From Halioglobus japonicus (GTDB taxonomy: Bacteria > Pseudomonadota > Gammaproteobacteria > Pseudomonadales > Halieaceae), in assembly GCA_902705825.1 (NCBI GenBank), contig CACSIL010000045.1, forward strand, positions 1 to 33,665: a stretch of 33,665 bases of DNA. The letters are read 5' to 3'. Below the pieces are notes generated by a model. It did no database searches, had not been told where the DNA came from, and was given only the letters and a program-made list of their open reading frames with translations. The translations under genes were made by a program, and so were the position numbers. Positions 25,330 through 33,077 of this stretch are shown here, one piece after another. The number at the start of each line of letters is the position of its first letter. Within the stretch, counting starts at the first letter, position 1.

Positions 25330-25400
25330 TTCCCTCAATAAGAATCCGGGTTGCCGCGCTATTTCAGACAAGGTGACGGTGACCTACTGGGAGAATGACT

Positions 25401-26276
25401 ATGAGCACTAGGACCGACGTCGGATACATCGGCTTAGGCAATATCGGCAAACCCTCAGCCCAGCGTTTGATTTGTGATGCGTACACTGCGCACGTCTACG
25501 ATGTCTACCCGCCTGCGGTGGAGGAACTGGTGGTGGCGGGGGCGTTGGGCTGTGGTTCTGTTGCGGAACTGGCCCGTGCCTGCGAGCACATCGGAGTGTG
25601 TGTGCGCGATGATGCACAGGTAGAGGATTTACTGCATGGCGAAGACGGCATATTTGCGCACGCTGCCAAAGGTACGCTGATAGCCATCCACAGCACGGTG
25701 ACTCAGGCGAACCTGCTGCGCTGGGCTAATGAGGCCGCAGAGCGTGGCTTCAACCTGATTGATGCGCCAATCACCGGCGGCGCACACCGGGCCGCAGATG
25801 GGACGCTGTGTTACATGGTGGGCGGCACGGAGGAGCAGCTGCAGGTAGCCTCGCCAGTCTTTTTAACTTCAGCTGAGAAAATTGTGCACGCCGGCCCAAT
25901 CGGTTCCGGCATTGCTTTGAAGCTGTGTAACAATTTTATGCAGTATGCTGAATTTGTGGTTATGGCCGAATCAGCGCGTCTCGCACACGCCTGTGGGCTG
26001 TCCGTCGATGTGCTTCGATCGGTGGGTCTTTCGAACGGCGTGGTCAACGAGCAGATGCATATGTTTGCAACGGGGCGCAACGCGATGGCCAAAACCTCCA
26101 CCGAAGAAGAAATGGATCCCTATTTTGGCAGTATGGGACGCCTGGCGCGCAAGGATCTCGACTGTGCTATCAGCACCGCCGCTGACATGGGTGTTGTGCT
26201 GCCTACTGCGGAATTTATCCGCGATCGTATTGAGAGCGTCTTTTTGGCTAAAGACGAATCACGAATCCCCGATTAG
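25401..26276 (+). CDS. 3-hydroxyisobutyrate dehydrogenase-like NAD-binding oxidoreductase
   Basis: A beta-hydroxyacid dehydrogenase family protein of 291 residues. The N-terminal Rossmann motif GYIGLGNIGKP is followed by IAIHSTVT and the substrate-binding IDAPITGGAHRAADGTL. The catalytic Lys lies in GSGIALKLCNNF (about Lys174 from the chosen start), with a helical C-terminal domain after it. Such enzymes oxidise short beta-hydroxyacids to semialdehydes with NAD(P). The ATG at 25401 has GGGAG at seven bases; the ATG at 25395 is too close to that site. It opens the rightward six-gene operon. An aldehyde dehydrogenase follows directly, which fits a hydroxyacid to semialdehyde to acid sequence, though the actual substrate is unknown. 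Confidence 0.88.
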   Translation: MSTRTDVGYIGLGNIGKPSAQRLICDAYTAHVYDVYPPAVEELVVAGALGCGSVAELARACEHIGVCVRDDAQVEDLLHGEDGIFAHAAKGTLIAIHSTVTQANLLRWANEAAERGFNLIDAPITGGAHRAADGTLCYMVGGTEEQLQVASPVFLTSAEKIVHAGPIGSGIALKLCNNFMQYAEFVVMAESARLAHACGLSVDVLRSVGLSNGVVNEQMHMFATGRNAMAKTSTEEEMDPYFGSMGRLARKDLDCAISTAADMGVVLPTAEFIRDRIESVFLAKDESRIPD

Positions 26277-26290
26277 CAGGAACAACGATT

Positions 26291-27754
26291 ATGAAGCCCG
26301 AGCCCCATTTATTTATTGACGGCGAGCTATGCGCTGCTGCATCAGGTAAAACCTACGCCAATTTCAATCCGGTCACTGAAACGGAGATCGGACAGGTTGC
26401 CGATGCCGGTCCCGAGGACATGGATCGCGCTATCGCCGCAGCCAGACGAGCGTTTGACGAAACAGACTGGTCGACCAATCATGCATTCCGCCTGCACTGC
26501 CTGCAGCAGTTACAGCAGGGCTTACGCGCGGTACAAGCGGGTTTCAAGCAACAGATTGCCGATGAGACAGGGTCGCCGCTGGGTATATGCGGGGCGATGG
26601 GGCCTCAGTGTGAAGTGCCCATCGGGTTTATGGATTACACGCTGCAAAGCCTGCCCAATTATGCGTGGAGTCGCGATATCGGTATCTCAGAGATGATGGG
26701 CGGCAAAAGCCGTCGCCTTGTTGAGAAAGAAGCCATTGGTGTGGTCGCCTGCGTCACGCCCTGGAATGTGCCGCTGCAGATCAATCTCGCCAAGTGTGTG
26801 CCGGCGCTTGCCGCTGGCTGCACTGTGGTATTAAAGGCAGCGCCCGATACTCCATGGTCGGCAACCATGCTGGGGCGGATCGTGAAGGAACACACCGATA
26901 TCCCCGCCGGTGTATTCAATGTCATCACCTCTGAGGATCCCAAAGAGGTGGGCGACCAGATTGTGGGAGATCCGCGTGTTGACATGGTGTCGTTCACAGG
27001 TTCTACCGCAGTTGGCAAACACATTATGGCGCGCGCCGCACAGACAGTTAAAAAAGTGTTTCTGGAACTGGGTGGAAAATCCGCCAATATTATTCTCGAT
27101 GATGCCGACCTCAGCGCCAGTTTGCTGTCTTGCCTGGCGGTCTGTTTTCACTCTGGACAGGGCTGCGCAATACACACGCGGTTGTTGATTCCACGCGCAA
27201 GGCAGGCAGAGGTAGAGGCGTTGCTGCCGACGTATTTCGGCTTTATCGAGTATGGCGATCCCGCCTCTGACAGCCAGATTATGGGTTCGCTGATCAACGC
27301 AAAACAACGTGATCGGGTACTCGGCTACATTGAAAAAGGCAAGGCTGAGGGTGCGCGCCTGTTGCTCGGTGGCGGCGTGCCCGCACATCTGGAAAAGGGA
27401 TATTATGTTGAGCCTACGGTATTTATGGATGTCACCAGCGATATGACCATCGCCCGTGAAGAAATATTCGGCCCTGTACTGGCGGTAATAGCGTACGACG
27501 ACGAGGAGGAGGCGGTGCGTATCGCCAATGATTCAGAGTACGGTTTGTCGGCTGGGGTATGGTCTGCCAGTGAAGAGCGCGCACTGGGCGTTGCCCGTCG
27601 CATACGTGCCGGCACCGTCAACGTCAACGGCGGTAATTTCTACGGCGCCGACGCCCCCTTTGGTGGATACCGCCAGAGTGGTGTCGGTCGAGAAATGGGG
27701 CTGGAAGGCTTTGAGGAGTATCTGGAAACCAAGACCATCGCAATCGGTGTATGA
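26291..27754 (+). CDS. NAD(P)-dependent aldehyde dehydrogenase
   Basis: A full-length ALDH superfamily enzyme of 487 residues. TPWNVP starts the cofactor region at about 156, the cofactor Lys is in VLKAAPDTP (Lys182), FTGSTAVGK lies at 235-243, the general base Glu259 in LELGGKS, and the nucleophile Cys292 in FHSGQGCAIHTR. The C-terminal motif EEIFGPVL and the region after it are intact. It oxidises an aldehyde to the acid. The usual KP(S/A)E is KAAPD here, a modest variation. AGGA lies nine bases before the ATG, and its stop overlaps the next start by four bases (ATGA), so it is translationally coupled to the following SDR. The substrate cannot be told from sequence. Confidence 0.93.
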   Translation: MKPEPHLFIDGELCAAASGKTYANFNPVTETEIGQVADAGPEDMDRAIAAARRAFDETDWSTNHAFRLHCLQQLQQGLRAVQAGFKQQIADETGSPLGICGAMGPQCEVPIGFMDYTLQSLPNYAWSRDIGISEMMGGKSRRLVEKEAIGVVACVTPWNVPLQINLAKCVPALAAGCTVVLKAAPDTPWSATMLGRIVKEHTDIPAGVFNVITSEDPKEVGDQIVGDPRVDMVSFTGSTAVGKHIMARAAQTVKKVFLELGGKSANIILDDADLSASLLSCLAVCFHSGQGCAIHTRLLIPRARQAEVEALLPTYFGFIEYGDPASDSQIMGSLINAKQRDRVLGYIEKGKAEGARLLLGGGVPAHLEKGYYVEPTVFMDVTSDMTIAREEIFGPVLAVIAYDDEEEAVRIANDSEYGLSAGVWSASEERALGVARRIRAGTVNVNGGNFYGADAPFGGYRQSGVGREMGLEGFEEYLETKTIAIGV

Positions 27755-28524
27755 CAGTGGCCGTCAAAGACAAAGTCTATATCGTTACTGGTGGCTCCAA
27801 AGGGTTTGGCCTTGCCATTGCGAAATGCCTGACAGCACACGGCGCCAGGGTAGGGCTGATAAGTCGCACACAAACAGGCCTAGACCAGGCCGTGGCAGAG
27901 CTCGGTGCAGACAAGGCGATTGGCGTGGCGGCTGATGTTGGATTTCGGGCAGATGTTATTGCCGCATTCGAAACCATCACAACACACTTCGGGCGACTTG
28001 ACGGTCTGGTCAACAATGCCGGAATGGCCACCCCTAATTCCATTGAGAAACTGGTCGAGGAAGAGGTACTGCAGCAGGTACAGACGAATTTCCTGGGCAC
28101 GGTTTTTTGCTCGCAGGCTGCTATTCCATTACTGCGTGGCGGTGAGAACCCTCGCATTATCACTATCTCTTCGGCCAGTGCCTGGCACTATGATGAGATC
28201 AGCCACCTTTCTATCTACGCTTCCACCAAGGCGGCCGTAGAGCGTTTTACCCGCGATTTACGCCTCGAACTGCAATCAGAGCGCATCGGTGTCACCTGTA
28301 TCCGCCCCGGTGGCGCCTGGACCAACTTTTCCGATGGTTGGGATTCTGCCGCCTTCGAATCCGCGTTGGCCGCATGGAAAGACGCCGGCACCTATCTGGA
28401 TACCGGTATGGATGCCGCTCACGTGGGTGAATCGGTACTGTATGCCCTGTCACAACCGCCTGGTGTTGCTGTCGATTTGCTGGAAATTCGCCCCAACACC
28501 CTGACACCCAAATCAATATTCTAA
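27751..28524 (+). CDS. SDR family oxidoreductase
   Basis: A classical SDR of 257 residues. The cofactor motif is TGGSKGFG at 13-20, NNAG at 88-91, the catalytic residues Asn113, Ser141 and YASTK (Tyr156, Lys160). SRTQ after the second strand, with Arg39, suggests a preference for NADP(H). The C-terminal part (GGAWTNFSDGWDS) is the substrate-lid region. It starts inside the ALDH stop codon (ATGA) and is followed after 13 bp by a second SDR from a different branch, so the two probably act on different hydroxyl or keto groups of the same compound. The substrate is unknown. Confidence 0.9.
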   Translation: MTVAVKDKVYIVTGGSKGFGLAIAKCLTAHGARVGLISRTQTGLDQAVAELGADKAIGVAADVGFRADVIAAFETITTHFGRLDGLVNNAGMATPNSIEKLVEEEVLQQVQTNFLGTVFCSQAAIPLLRGGENPRIITISSASAWHYDEISHLSIYASTKAAVERFTRDLRLELQSERIGVTCIRPGGAWTNFSDGWDSAAFESALAAWKDAGTYLDTGMDAAHVGESVLYALSQPPGVAVDLLEIRPNTLTPKSIF

Positions 28525-28537
28525 CGAGGATGCACGC

Positions 28538-29284
28538 ATGGATTTTACTGGCAAAACAATTATTGTAACGGGCGCTGGCGGCGGTATCGGAGAAGGGTAC
28601 GCGGTAGCCTGTGCCGAGCGCGGTATGAATGTGGTGATTGCAGAACTCAATGAAGAGGGCGGGCAGCGAGTTGCCGAGGCGATTAACGCCAGTGGCGGCA
28701 GCGCGCTATTTGTCAAAACGGACGTCGGTTCCGAGGAGTCTGCGAACGCCTGTGCACAGGCCACTATGGATACGTTCGGTGCCATTAACTATCTGATCAA
28801 TAACGCGGCCATCTTTGGCGATATGAAGATAGAAGGCTATATGAACGTGGAAATGGATTATCTGGAGAAGTTCATGCGCATCAATGCCCACGGTTGCGTG
28901 ATTATGACGCGTGCGGTGGTAGAGCATATGACTGCCGGTGGCGGTGGGGCTATAGTCAACCAGTCCTCCACTGCCGCCTGGATGAGCACCGGCTTCTACG
29001 GCGTGGCCAAGCTCGCGGTGAATGGTATTACCCAGAGCATCGCCAATGAATTGGGCTGGCGCAAGATTCGCGTCAACGCGATAGCACCCGGCCCAACGGA
29101 TACCGGAGCACTGGCCAAGACAGCCGGAGACTACGCGAAGGAGATGGTGAAGAGTATGCCCATCAAACGGCTCGGCACTACCCAGGATATGGCAGATGCG
29201 GCGCTGTTCCTGTTGTCCGACGAGGCGAGCTGGATTACCGGGACTATTCTGAACGTGGACGGTGGGCAGTTTATGCGGCCCTAG
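28538..29284 (+). CDS. SDR family oxidoreductase (3-oxoacyl reductase/FabG-like)
   Basis: A classical SDR of 248 residues with TGAGGGIG at 11-18, NNAA at 88-91 in place of NNAG, Asn116, Ser143/144 and YGVAK (Tyr154, Lys158). The C-terminal region RVNAIAPGPTDTGAL and the end SWITGTILNVDGGQFMRP are typical of the FabG-like subgroup. IAELNEE after strand 2 suggests NAD(H) use. AACGAGG precedes the ATG. It is the fourth gene of the rightward operon, tightly spaced on both sides (13 and 12 bp). Its different cofactor signature from the preceding SDR suggests separate steps. Confidence 0.9.
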   Translation: MDFTGKTIIVTGAGGGIGEGYAVACAERGMNVVIAELNEEGGQRVAEAINASGGSALFVKTDVGSEESANACAQATMDTFGAINYLINNAAIFGDMKIEGYMNVEMDYLEKFMRINAHGCVIMTRAVVEHMTAGGGGAIVNQSSTAAWMSTGFYGVAKLAVNGITQSIANELGWRKIRVNAIAPGPTDTGALAKTAGDYAKEMVKSMPIKRLGTTQDMADAALFLLSDEASWITGTILNVDGGQFMRP

Positions 29285-29296
29285 GGGAGGTTTATT

Positions 29297-30190
29297 GTGG
29301 CAAAGATTTTGATAGTGGGTGGTACAGGATTGACGGGCGCTCATGCGGCCCTGTATTTACGTAATGCGGGTCATACAGTGACCTTGCAATCGCGCAGCGC
29401 GCCCGCGCTTGAGTGCCTGCAGGATTTTGACCACTTGCCGGGTAGTTATCTGGATGACAGCCTGTCGATAGAGGTATTGCGCGGGTTTGATCAGCTGGTG
29501 TTTGCAGCTGGTGCGGATATTCGGCTGTTGCCGCCGGGGGAAGATGAGGCTGTCTTTTTTGAGCGGGTCAATACACAGGCAATCCCGCAGTTTTTCCAGC
29601 GTGCGAAAGACGCCGGTATATCGCGTGCCGTGTATATCGGCACCTATTATCCCCAGATCGTCCCCGAAAGAATTGAGGACAGCGCCTACGTGCGTTCCCG
29701 TCACCTGGCCGACGAAGGCCTGCGAGCACTGAACTGCGATACGTTCACAGTCTGCAGCCTGAACGCGCCCTTTATCCTTGGCTACGTGCCGGGGATTGAA
29801 TTGCCGCACCTTCAAGTGCTGGTGCAGTACGCCGCCGGACGTCTTGAGGGAATGCCGCTGGTGGCACCGGCAGGTGGGGTAAACCACATCACCAGTCAGT
29901 CAATGTCAGAAGCGATAGCGGGCGCGCTCGAGCGCGGTGTTGGCGGCAGGGCGTATCTCGTCGGTGATGAAAACCTCAGTTGGAAAGAGTACCTTCAAAT
30001 GTACTTCGAGGCAGTGGGGAATCCGGTGGATCTGGAAGTCTCAACGGACGAACACCCGCTGTTCCCCGATATTATTTTGTATGCCGGGCGCAATGCTGTC
30101 ATTCGTTATGAACCAGAGGGCAGTGAGCTGGGCTACAGTCGCAATCAGGTGAGGGCGAGCATTGACGAGTTAGTGCAAGCCTATCTCTAG
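29297..30190 (+). CDS. NAD-dependent epimerase/dehydratase-like (extended SDR) protein
   Basis: A 297-residue Rossmann-fold protein with the glycine motif GGTGLTG at 8-14 and the layout of extended SDRs or NAD(P)-binding isomerases. The usual YxxxK is not clear: the segment YIGTYYPQ, then YVRSRH, gives Y..(S)R where Lys is expected. Catalysis may therefore differ, or the protein may bind cofactor for another role. The start is a GTG at 29297 with a strong GGGGAGG six bases upstream. It lies 12 bp after the preceding SDR and is fifth in the operon. The reaction is unknown. Confidence 0.82.
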   Translation: MAKILIVGGTGLTGAHAALYLRNAGHTVTLQSRSAPALECLQDFDHLPGSYLDDSLSIEVLRGFDQLVFAAGADIRLLPPGEDEAVFFERVNTQAIPQFFQRAKDAGISRAVYIGTYYPQIVPERIEDSAYVRSRHLADEGLRALNCDTFTVCSLNAPFILGYVPGIELPHLQVLVQYAAGRLEGMPLVAPAGGVNHITSQSMSEAIAGALERGVGGRAYLVGDENLSWKEYLQMYFEAVGNPVDLEVSTDEHPLFPDIILYAGRNAVIRYEPEGSELGYSRNQVRASIDELVQAYL

Positions 30191-30244
30191 TGCAGCCCGT
30201 GCAATGCCAGTAAACAACCGTTAACACCAGCAGGAGCATATTCA

Positions 30245-30772
30245 GTGAATTCGTTAAGCGATAGTGTATTGCGGGAAACAGCAGACAAGCTGATTGCAGC
30301 CCATGAAGAGGCTTGCCGTACCAATGACTGGATATTTTTTGTCGACGAAATCTATGCGCAGGACTGCATCTACACCTGTCAGTACGCCGGTGTGATGGAT
30401 GTTACTGCCAACGGCATAGATGAGATCAAAGCCACTCACTACGGCCGTGACATGAACGTCGGCTGGGAAGGCTGGACGTTCCCGTATATGGGGGTTTACA
30501 CCGGTACCGACAACAATCTGATTACCCATTGGATGAACCGCGGCCCGGGTACTCGTGCAGATGGCAGTTATTTCGAATCGCCGGGTATTTCATTTCTCAC
30601 TCTGGATGGGCAGGCCCGCATATGCCGCCAGCTCGATATGTTTGATTTGGCTCACCAGATGAAACTTTGTGATGATCTTGAGGATGCAGGCTTGCTGTCG
30701 TCCCAGCTCAAGGAGCAGTGGGTACTACCCATGAAGAAAAAACTGGAGGCTCAGCTCGCCAGAAATCGCTAG
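30245..30772 (+). CDS. SnoaL/NTF2-like fold protein
   Basis: A 175-residue protein with the pattern of the NTF2-like superfamily: an N-terminal helix pair (LRETADKLIAAHEEACRTND), a short FVDEIYAQDCIYTCQYAG segment, a Gly-Ile-Asp-Glu-Ile helix, and C-terminal strands (NNLITHWMNRGPG, GISFLTLDGQARICRQLDMFD). Members are small enzymes (isomerases, cyclases, dehydratases) or binding proteins for hydrophobic ligands. The start is a GTG with AGGAG nine bases upstream. It closes the rightward operon, 54 bp after the epimerase-like gene. Its presence with SDRs is common in steroid, terpenoid and polyketide-type pathways, which is a hint, not proof. Confidence 0.8.
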   Translation: MNSLSDSVLRETADKLIAAHEEACRTNDWIFFVDEIYAQDCIYTCQYAGVMDVTANGIDEIKATHYGRDMNVGWEGWTFPYMGVYTGTDNNLITHWMNRGPGTRADGSYFESPGISFLTLDGQARICRQLDMFDLAHQMKLCDDLEDAGLLSSQLKEQWVLPMKKKLEAQLARNR

Positions 30773-30902
30773 TACGGGGTGTTGGGTAACTAGCGTTTTT
30801 GTCCGGCTGTCTCCCGCGCCGGAGATTCCATTGCCGTTGCACAGTGTTTATCATAGTGAAGCGGTTTGTCGCCGCAGCAGGATTCAGAAGCGAGAGGGGA
30901 TC

Positions 30903-31307
30903 ATGAGGCTCAGGATTTGGATGTCGACTATCAGCGTCTCACTGACGCTGGTGTTGTGGTCTTTGCCTGCCGCAGTGCAGGCGGCGGACATAAATCGACA
31001 ATATGGTGTACGCGCATACGATAAAGTAGAAAGTTGTTACGCACTCAACCGCGCAGTGAACAGTGCCAAAAATGAGGATGACTGGTCTGCCTTGTACGGC
31101 TTTTCACTTTATACGATGGGTTACCTGACCGGTGTCAGCAGGCTGGCACATGATACATACGATATAGGTGGCCGCAAGAATACCAAAACGCTGATGGTGT
31201 GGTTGGAACAGTACTGCCTGGACAACCCGGATGAGAGTTTCGATTCTGCGCTTAGCCACTTGATAGCCGAGATGTACCCGCAGCGCACTATCCAGGCCCC
31301 CAACTAG
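30903..31307 (+). CDS. Small secreted protein, Rap1a/HdeA-like pattern
   Basis: From the ATG at 30903 (GAGAGGGG just upstream; the longer frame from 30831 is unlikely) the protein has 134 residues. A Sec signal peptide with core ISVSLTLVLWSLP and cleavage after VQA leaves a mature part of about 105 residues with two Cys, in VESCYALN and EQYCLDNPDESF. A Cys before CLDNP-like and an amphipathic C-terminal helix (ALSHLIAEMYP) resemble small periplasmic Rap1a/Tai or HdeA-type proteins, whose Cys pair forms a disulphide. This is a pattern resemblance only. No effector gene is nearby, so an immunity role is not supported. It is a single gene converging with the lipoprotein gene. Confidence 0.7.
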   Translation: MRLRIWMSTISVSLTLVLWSLPAAVQAADINRQYGVRAYDKVESCYALNRAVNSAKNEDDWSALYGFSLYTMGYLTGVSRLAHDTYDIGGRKNTKTLMVWLEQYCLDNPDESFDSALSHLIAEMYPQRTIQAPN

Positions 31308-31328
31308 CAGGTTTACCCTTCAGGCACT

Positions 31329-31344
31329 GGCAGCGAGCGCTGCC
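31329..31344. terminator. Short hairpin between convergent genes
   Basis: GGCAGC-GAGC-GCTGCC forms a 6-bp GC-rich stem in the 70-bp gap between two convergent stops. No T-tract follows, so termination here is only possible, not clear. Confidence 0.25.
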
Positions 31345-31377
31345 TCATTGCCGTCAGCGCGCTGGTATACCCGGTTA

Positions 31378-32535
31378 CTAGTTTGCTTCGTAACGATCCG
31401 GGATGCCGTCATCGTCGGAGTCGGGATACGTCTCAGGTGGCGCTGCGTAGGCCAGTTCGTGAGTCGCGATGATATCGCTGGCAATGGCCTTCAGATCGGT
31501 GGTGTAACCCGTGTTGTAGTTGTAATTACTCAAGTCGACGCCGTAGATCGCCTCCAGCCACAGTAGACTGCTGAGCTCTATCAGGATATCGCCGGCATGC
31601 CCGAGGTTGTCAGTAAACAGCGCGCTGTTTGCGCTGCCCTGCAGTGTGGCAACGTCGCCGTTGCTGGTTAGGGTGCCATCGGCATAGAGGTTGCGTAACT
31701 CCACCGCACTTTGCCCATAGGGAATGCAATAAAAATCCACGCCCGGGAATTCCTCACGCAGTGTATCTATGAAAGCGTGGCTGATCTGGGGATGGAATGT
31801 GTCGTAATCACTTTCGTATTCTGCGGCGGTAACATCCGCTGGGTAGATGTTCCAGGGTAGGGCGATAAAAAACCGTGTATCCGGATTTTTGCTCAACGCG
31901 TATTCAACCCAGTTTCTGTAGCCATCGATGGTCGGATAGGAGGGGTAGTAGGTCATTCCAACAAGGTCGATGTCGCCGCTATCCAGTTCTGCCTGTATCT
32001 GTGGTCGCACTGTATTATTGTTCCAGAACGCCATTGGTGCACCATTTGAGCCACCTGCTGAAAAATGGATGGTTTCATGGTCAGTAAAGCCTGCGGCGTG
32101 TGCATGGCCCTCCAAATTCATTGCCATCGGATTGAAAAAGCTATGGCCGAATGACACCATTTTGAAGCCGGTATTGACTTTGGGCCGGAAAATGGCCTGC
32201 AGCGGCGGCAGTGTCTCGAAGTAAAATTTCTTTACCACCCCTGCGGTAACATTAAACGAACACTCGTTGGTGGTCGCATTGTCACAATAGTTGCCCCAGC
32301 GACGAAATTGGGCATCTGCCCGTGGCACTGCGGTATACGTTTCATCGTAGGCCCCGGTCACCAGATTTTCGCTGCAGTTAGTCAGGCCCTGCTGGTAATC
32401 TTCCAGATAGCAATCGCGCGTAGCGGTGTAGGAAACGACGTCCCCGGCGCCCTTGCCACGGATTTCTATCGGGTGACTACAGGCATAGGTGACAGAAAGA
32501 ATGGCAAGTATGCTTAGCGGTTTGATGAAATTCAT
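31378..32535 (-). CDS. Lipoprotein with InlB-like repeat, SGNH-like hydrolase region and acidic C-terminal repeat
   Basis: Counting from the inner ATG at 32535, a 385-residue protein starts with a lipoprotein-type signal (FIKPLSILAILSVTYAC; the lipobox is atypical, with Thr at -3). Residues of about 25-110 contain paired Cys and F..W.NYC as in divergent InlB B-repeats. A middle domain holds SFGHSFF (a GDS-like nucleophile block with His instead of Asp), AGGSNGAP, and near the C-terminus DNLGHAG, which could provide the Asp/His of an SGNH esterase. The end, DSDDDGIPDRYEAN, is a thrombospondin type-3-like calcium-binding repeat. It would sit on the outer membrane or outside. The longer frame from 32571 adds residues before the signal and is less likely. 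It is last in a leftward run. Enzyme activity is an inference. Confidence 0.65.
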   Translation of the reverse strand: MNFIKPLSILAILSVTYACSHPIEIRGKGAGDVVSYTATRDCYLEDYQQGLTNCSENLVTGAYDETYTAVPRADAQFRRWGNYCDNATTNECSFNVTAGVVKKFYFETLPPLQAIFRPKVNTGFKMVSFGHSFFNPMAMNLEGHAHAAGFTDHETIHFSAGGSNGAPMAFWNNNTVRPQIQAELDSGDIDLVGMTYYPSYPTIDGYRNWVEYALSKNPDTRFFIALPWNIYPADVTAAEYESDYDTFHPQISHAFIDTLREEFPGVDFYCIPYGQSAVELRNLYADGTLTSNGDVATLQGSANSALFTDNLGHAGDILIELSSLLWLEAIYGVDLSNYNYNTGYTTDLKAIASDIIATHELAYAAPPETYPDSDDDGIPDRYEAN

Positions 32536-32592
32536 AAGGTCTTTGCCCAGAAAATGTCGTAAACGTTGCACTCAGTCTACCATTGCTGCGAA

Positions 32593-33036
32593 TTAATTCC
32601 CCTGCGAATTATCCGGTAGATACGTTTGAAAGATATCGCCAAGCTGCGCGTTGTTGTGTGCCGGGACTCTGTAGTAGGTGCGGATGCTCACAGAGCCATC
32701 ATCACCAAAACGGTAGGTTTCCAGGCTGAACTGCACTTCGGCACCGTCTGGCCCTTCGAAATGATTCTCCAGGCACCAGGCGACTTCGTTGGCGCAGACA
32801 AACAGCGTGCCCGGTTGAATGCGGAATTTGACGCGTGGTTGGAACAAATCCCAGGAGTCTTCACAGCATTCCTTGAAACCACGTTTTTCCGGCGTTCCCA
32901 CTGGGTCCAGCATACGAAACTCGCCGCTCGCTACCGAGTGCCAGTTTTCGACCCAGGCGCTCTTGTCGCCGGCATTCCACAACTGCGGGTAGTTTTCAGC
33001 CCAGTTTAATAGGGCCTTTTTGCTGGGGTAGGACAT
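32593..33036 (-). CDS. NTF2-like (SnoaL-related) protein
   Basis: From the ATG at 33036 (GAGG nine bases upstream; the longer frame to 33057 is less likely) the protein has 147 residues without signal peptide. The pattern is NTF2-like: N-terminal helix LLNWAENYPQLWNAGDKSAWVENW, an FRMLDPVGTPEKRG loop, a strand block FVCANEVAWCLENHFEGPDG, then VQFSLETYRFGDDGSVSIRTYYRVP. It differs from the one at 30245, so it is not a local duplicate. Such proteins serve as small isomerases, dehydratases or ligand binders. It lies between the hydrolase-like gene (41 bp upstream) and the lipoprotein gene (57 bp downstream) on the same strand. The function is unknown. Confidence 0.78.
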   Translation of the reverse strand: MSYPSKKALLNWAENYPQLWNAGDKSAWVENWHSVASGEFRMLDPVGTPEKRGFKECCEDSWDLFQPRVKFRIQPGTLFVCANEVAWCLENHFEGPDGAEVQFSLETYRFGDDGSVSIRTYYRVPAHNNAQLGDIFQTYLPDNSQGN

Positions 33037-33077
33037 AGCTTGTCGCCTCTGTTGCAATTCAGATGAGTAGTTCTGGC

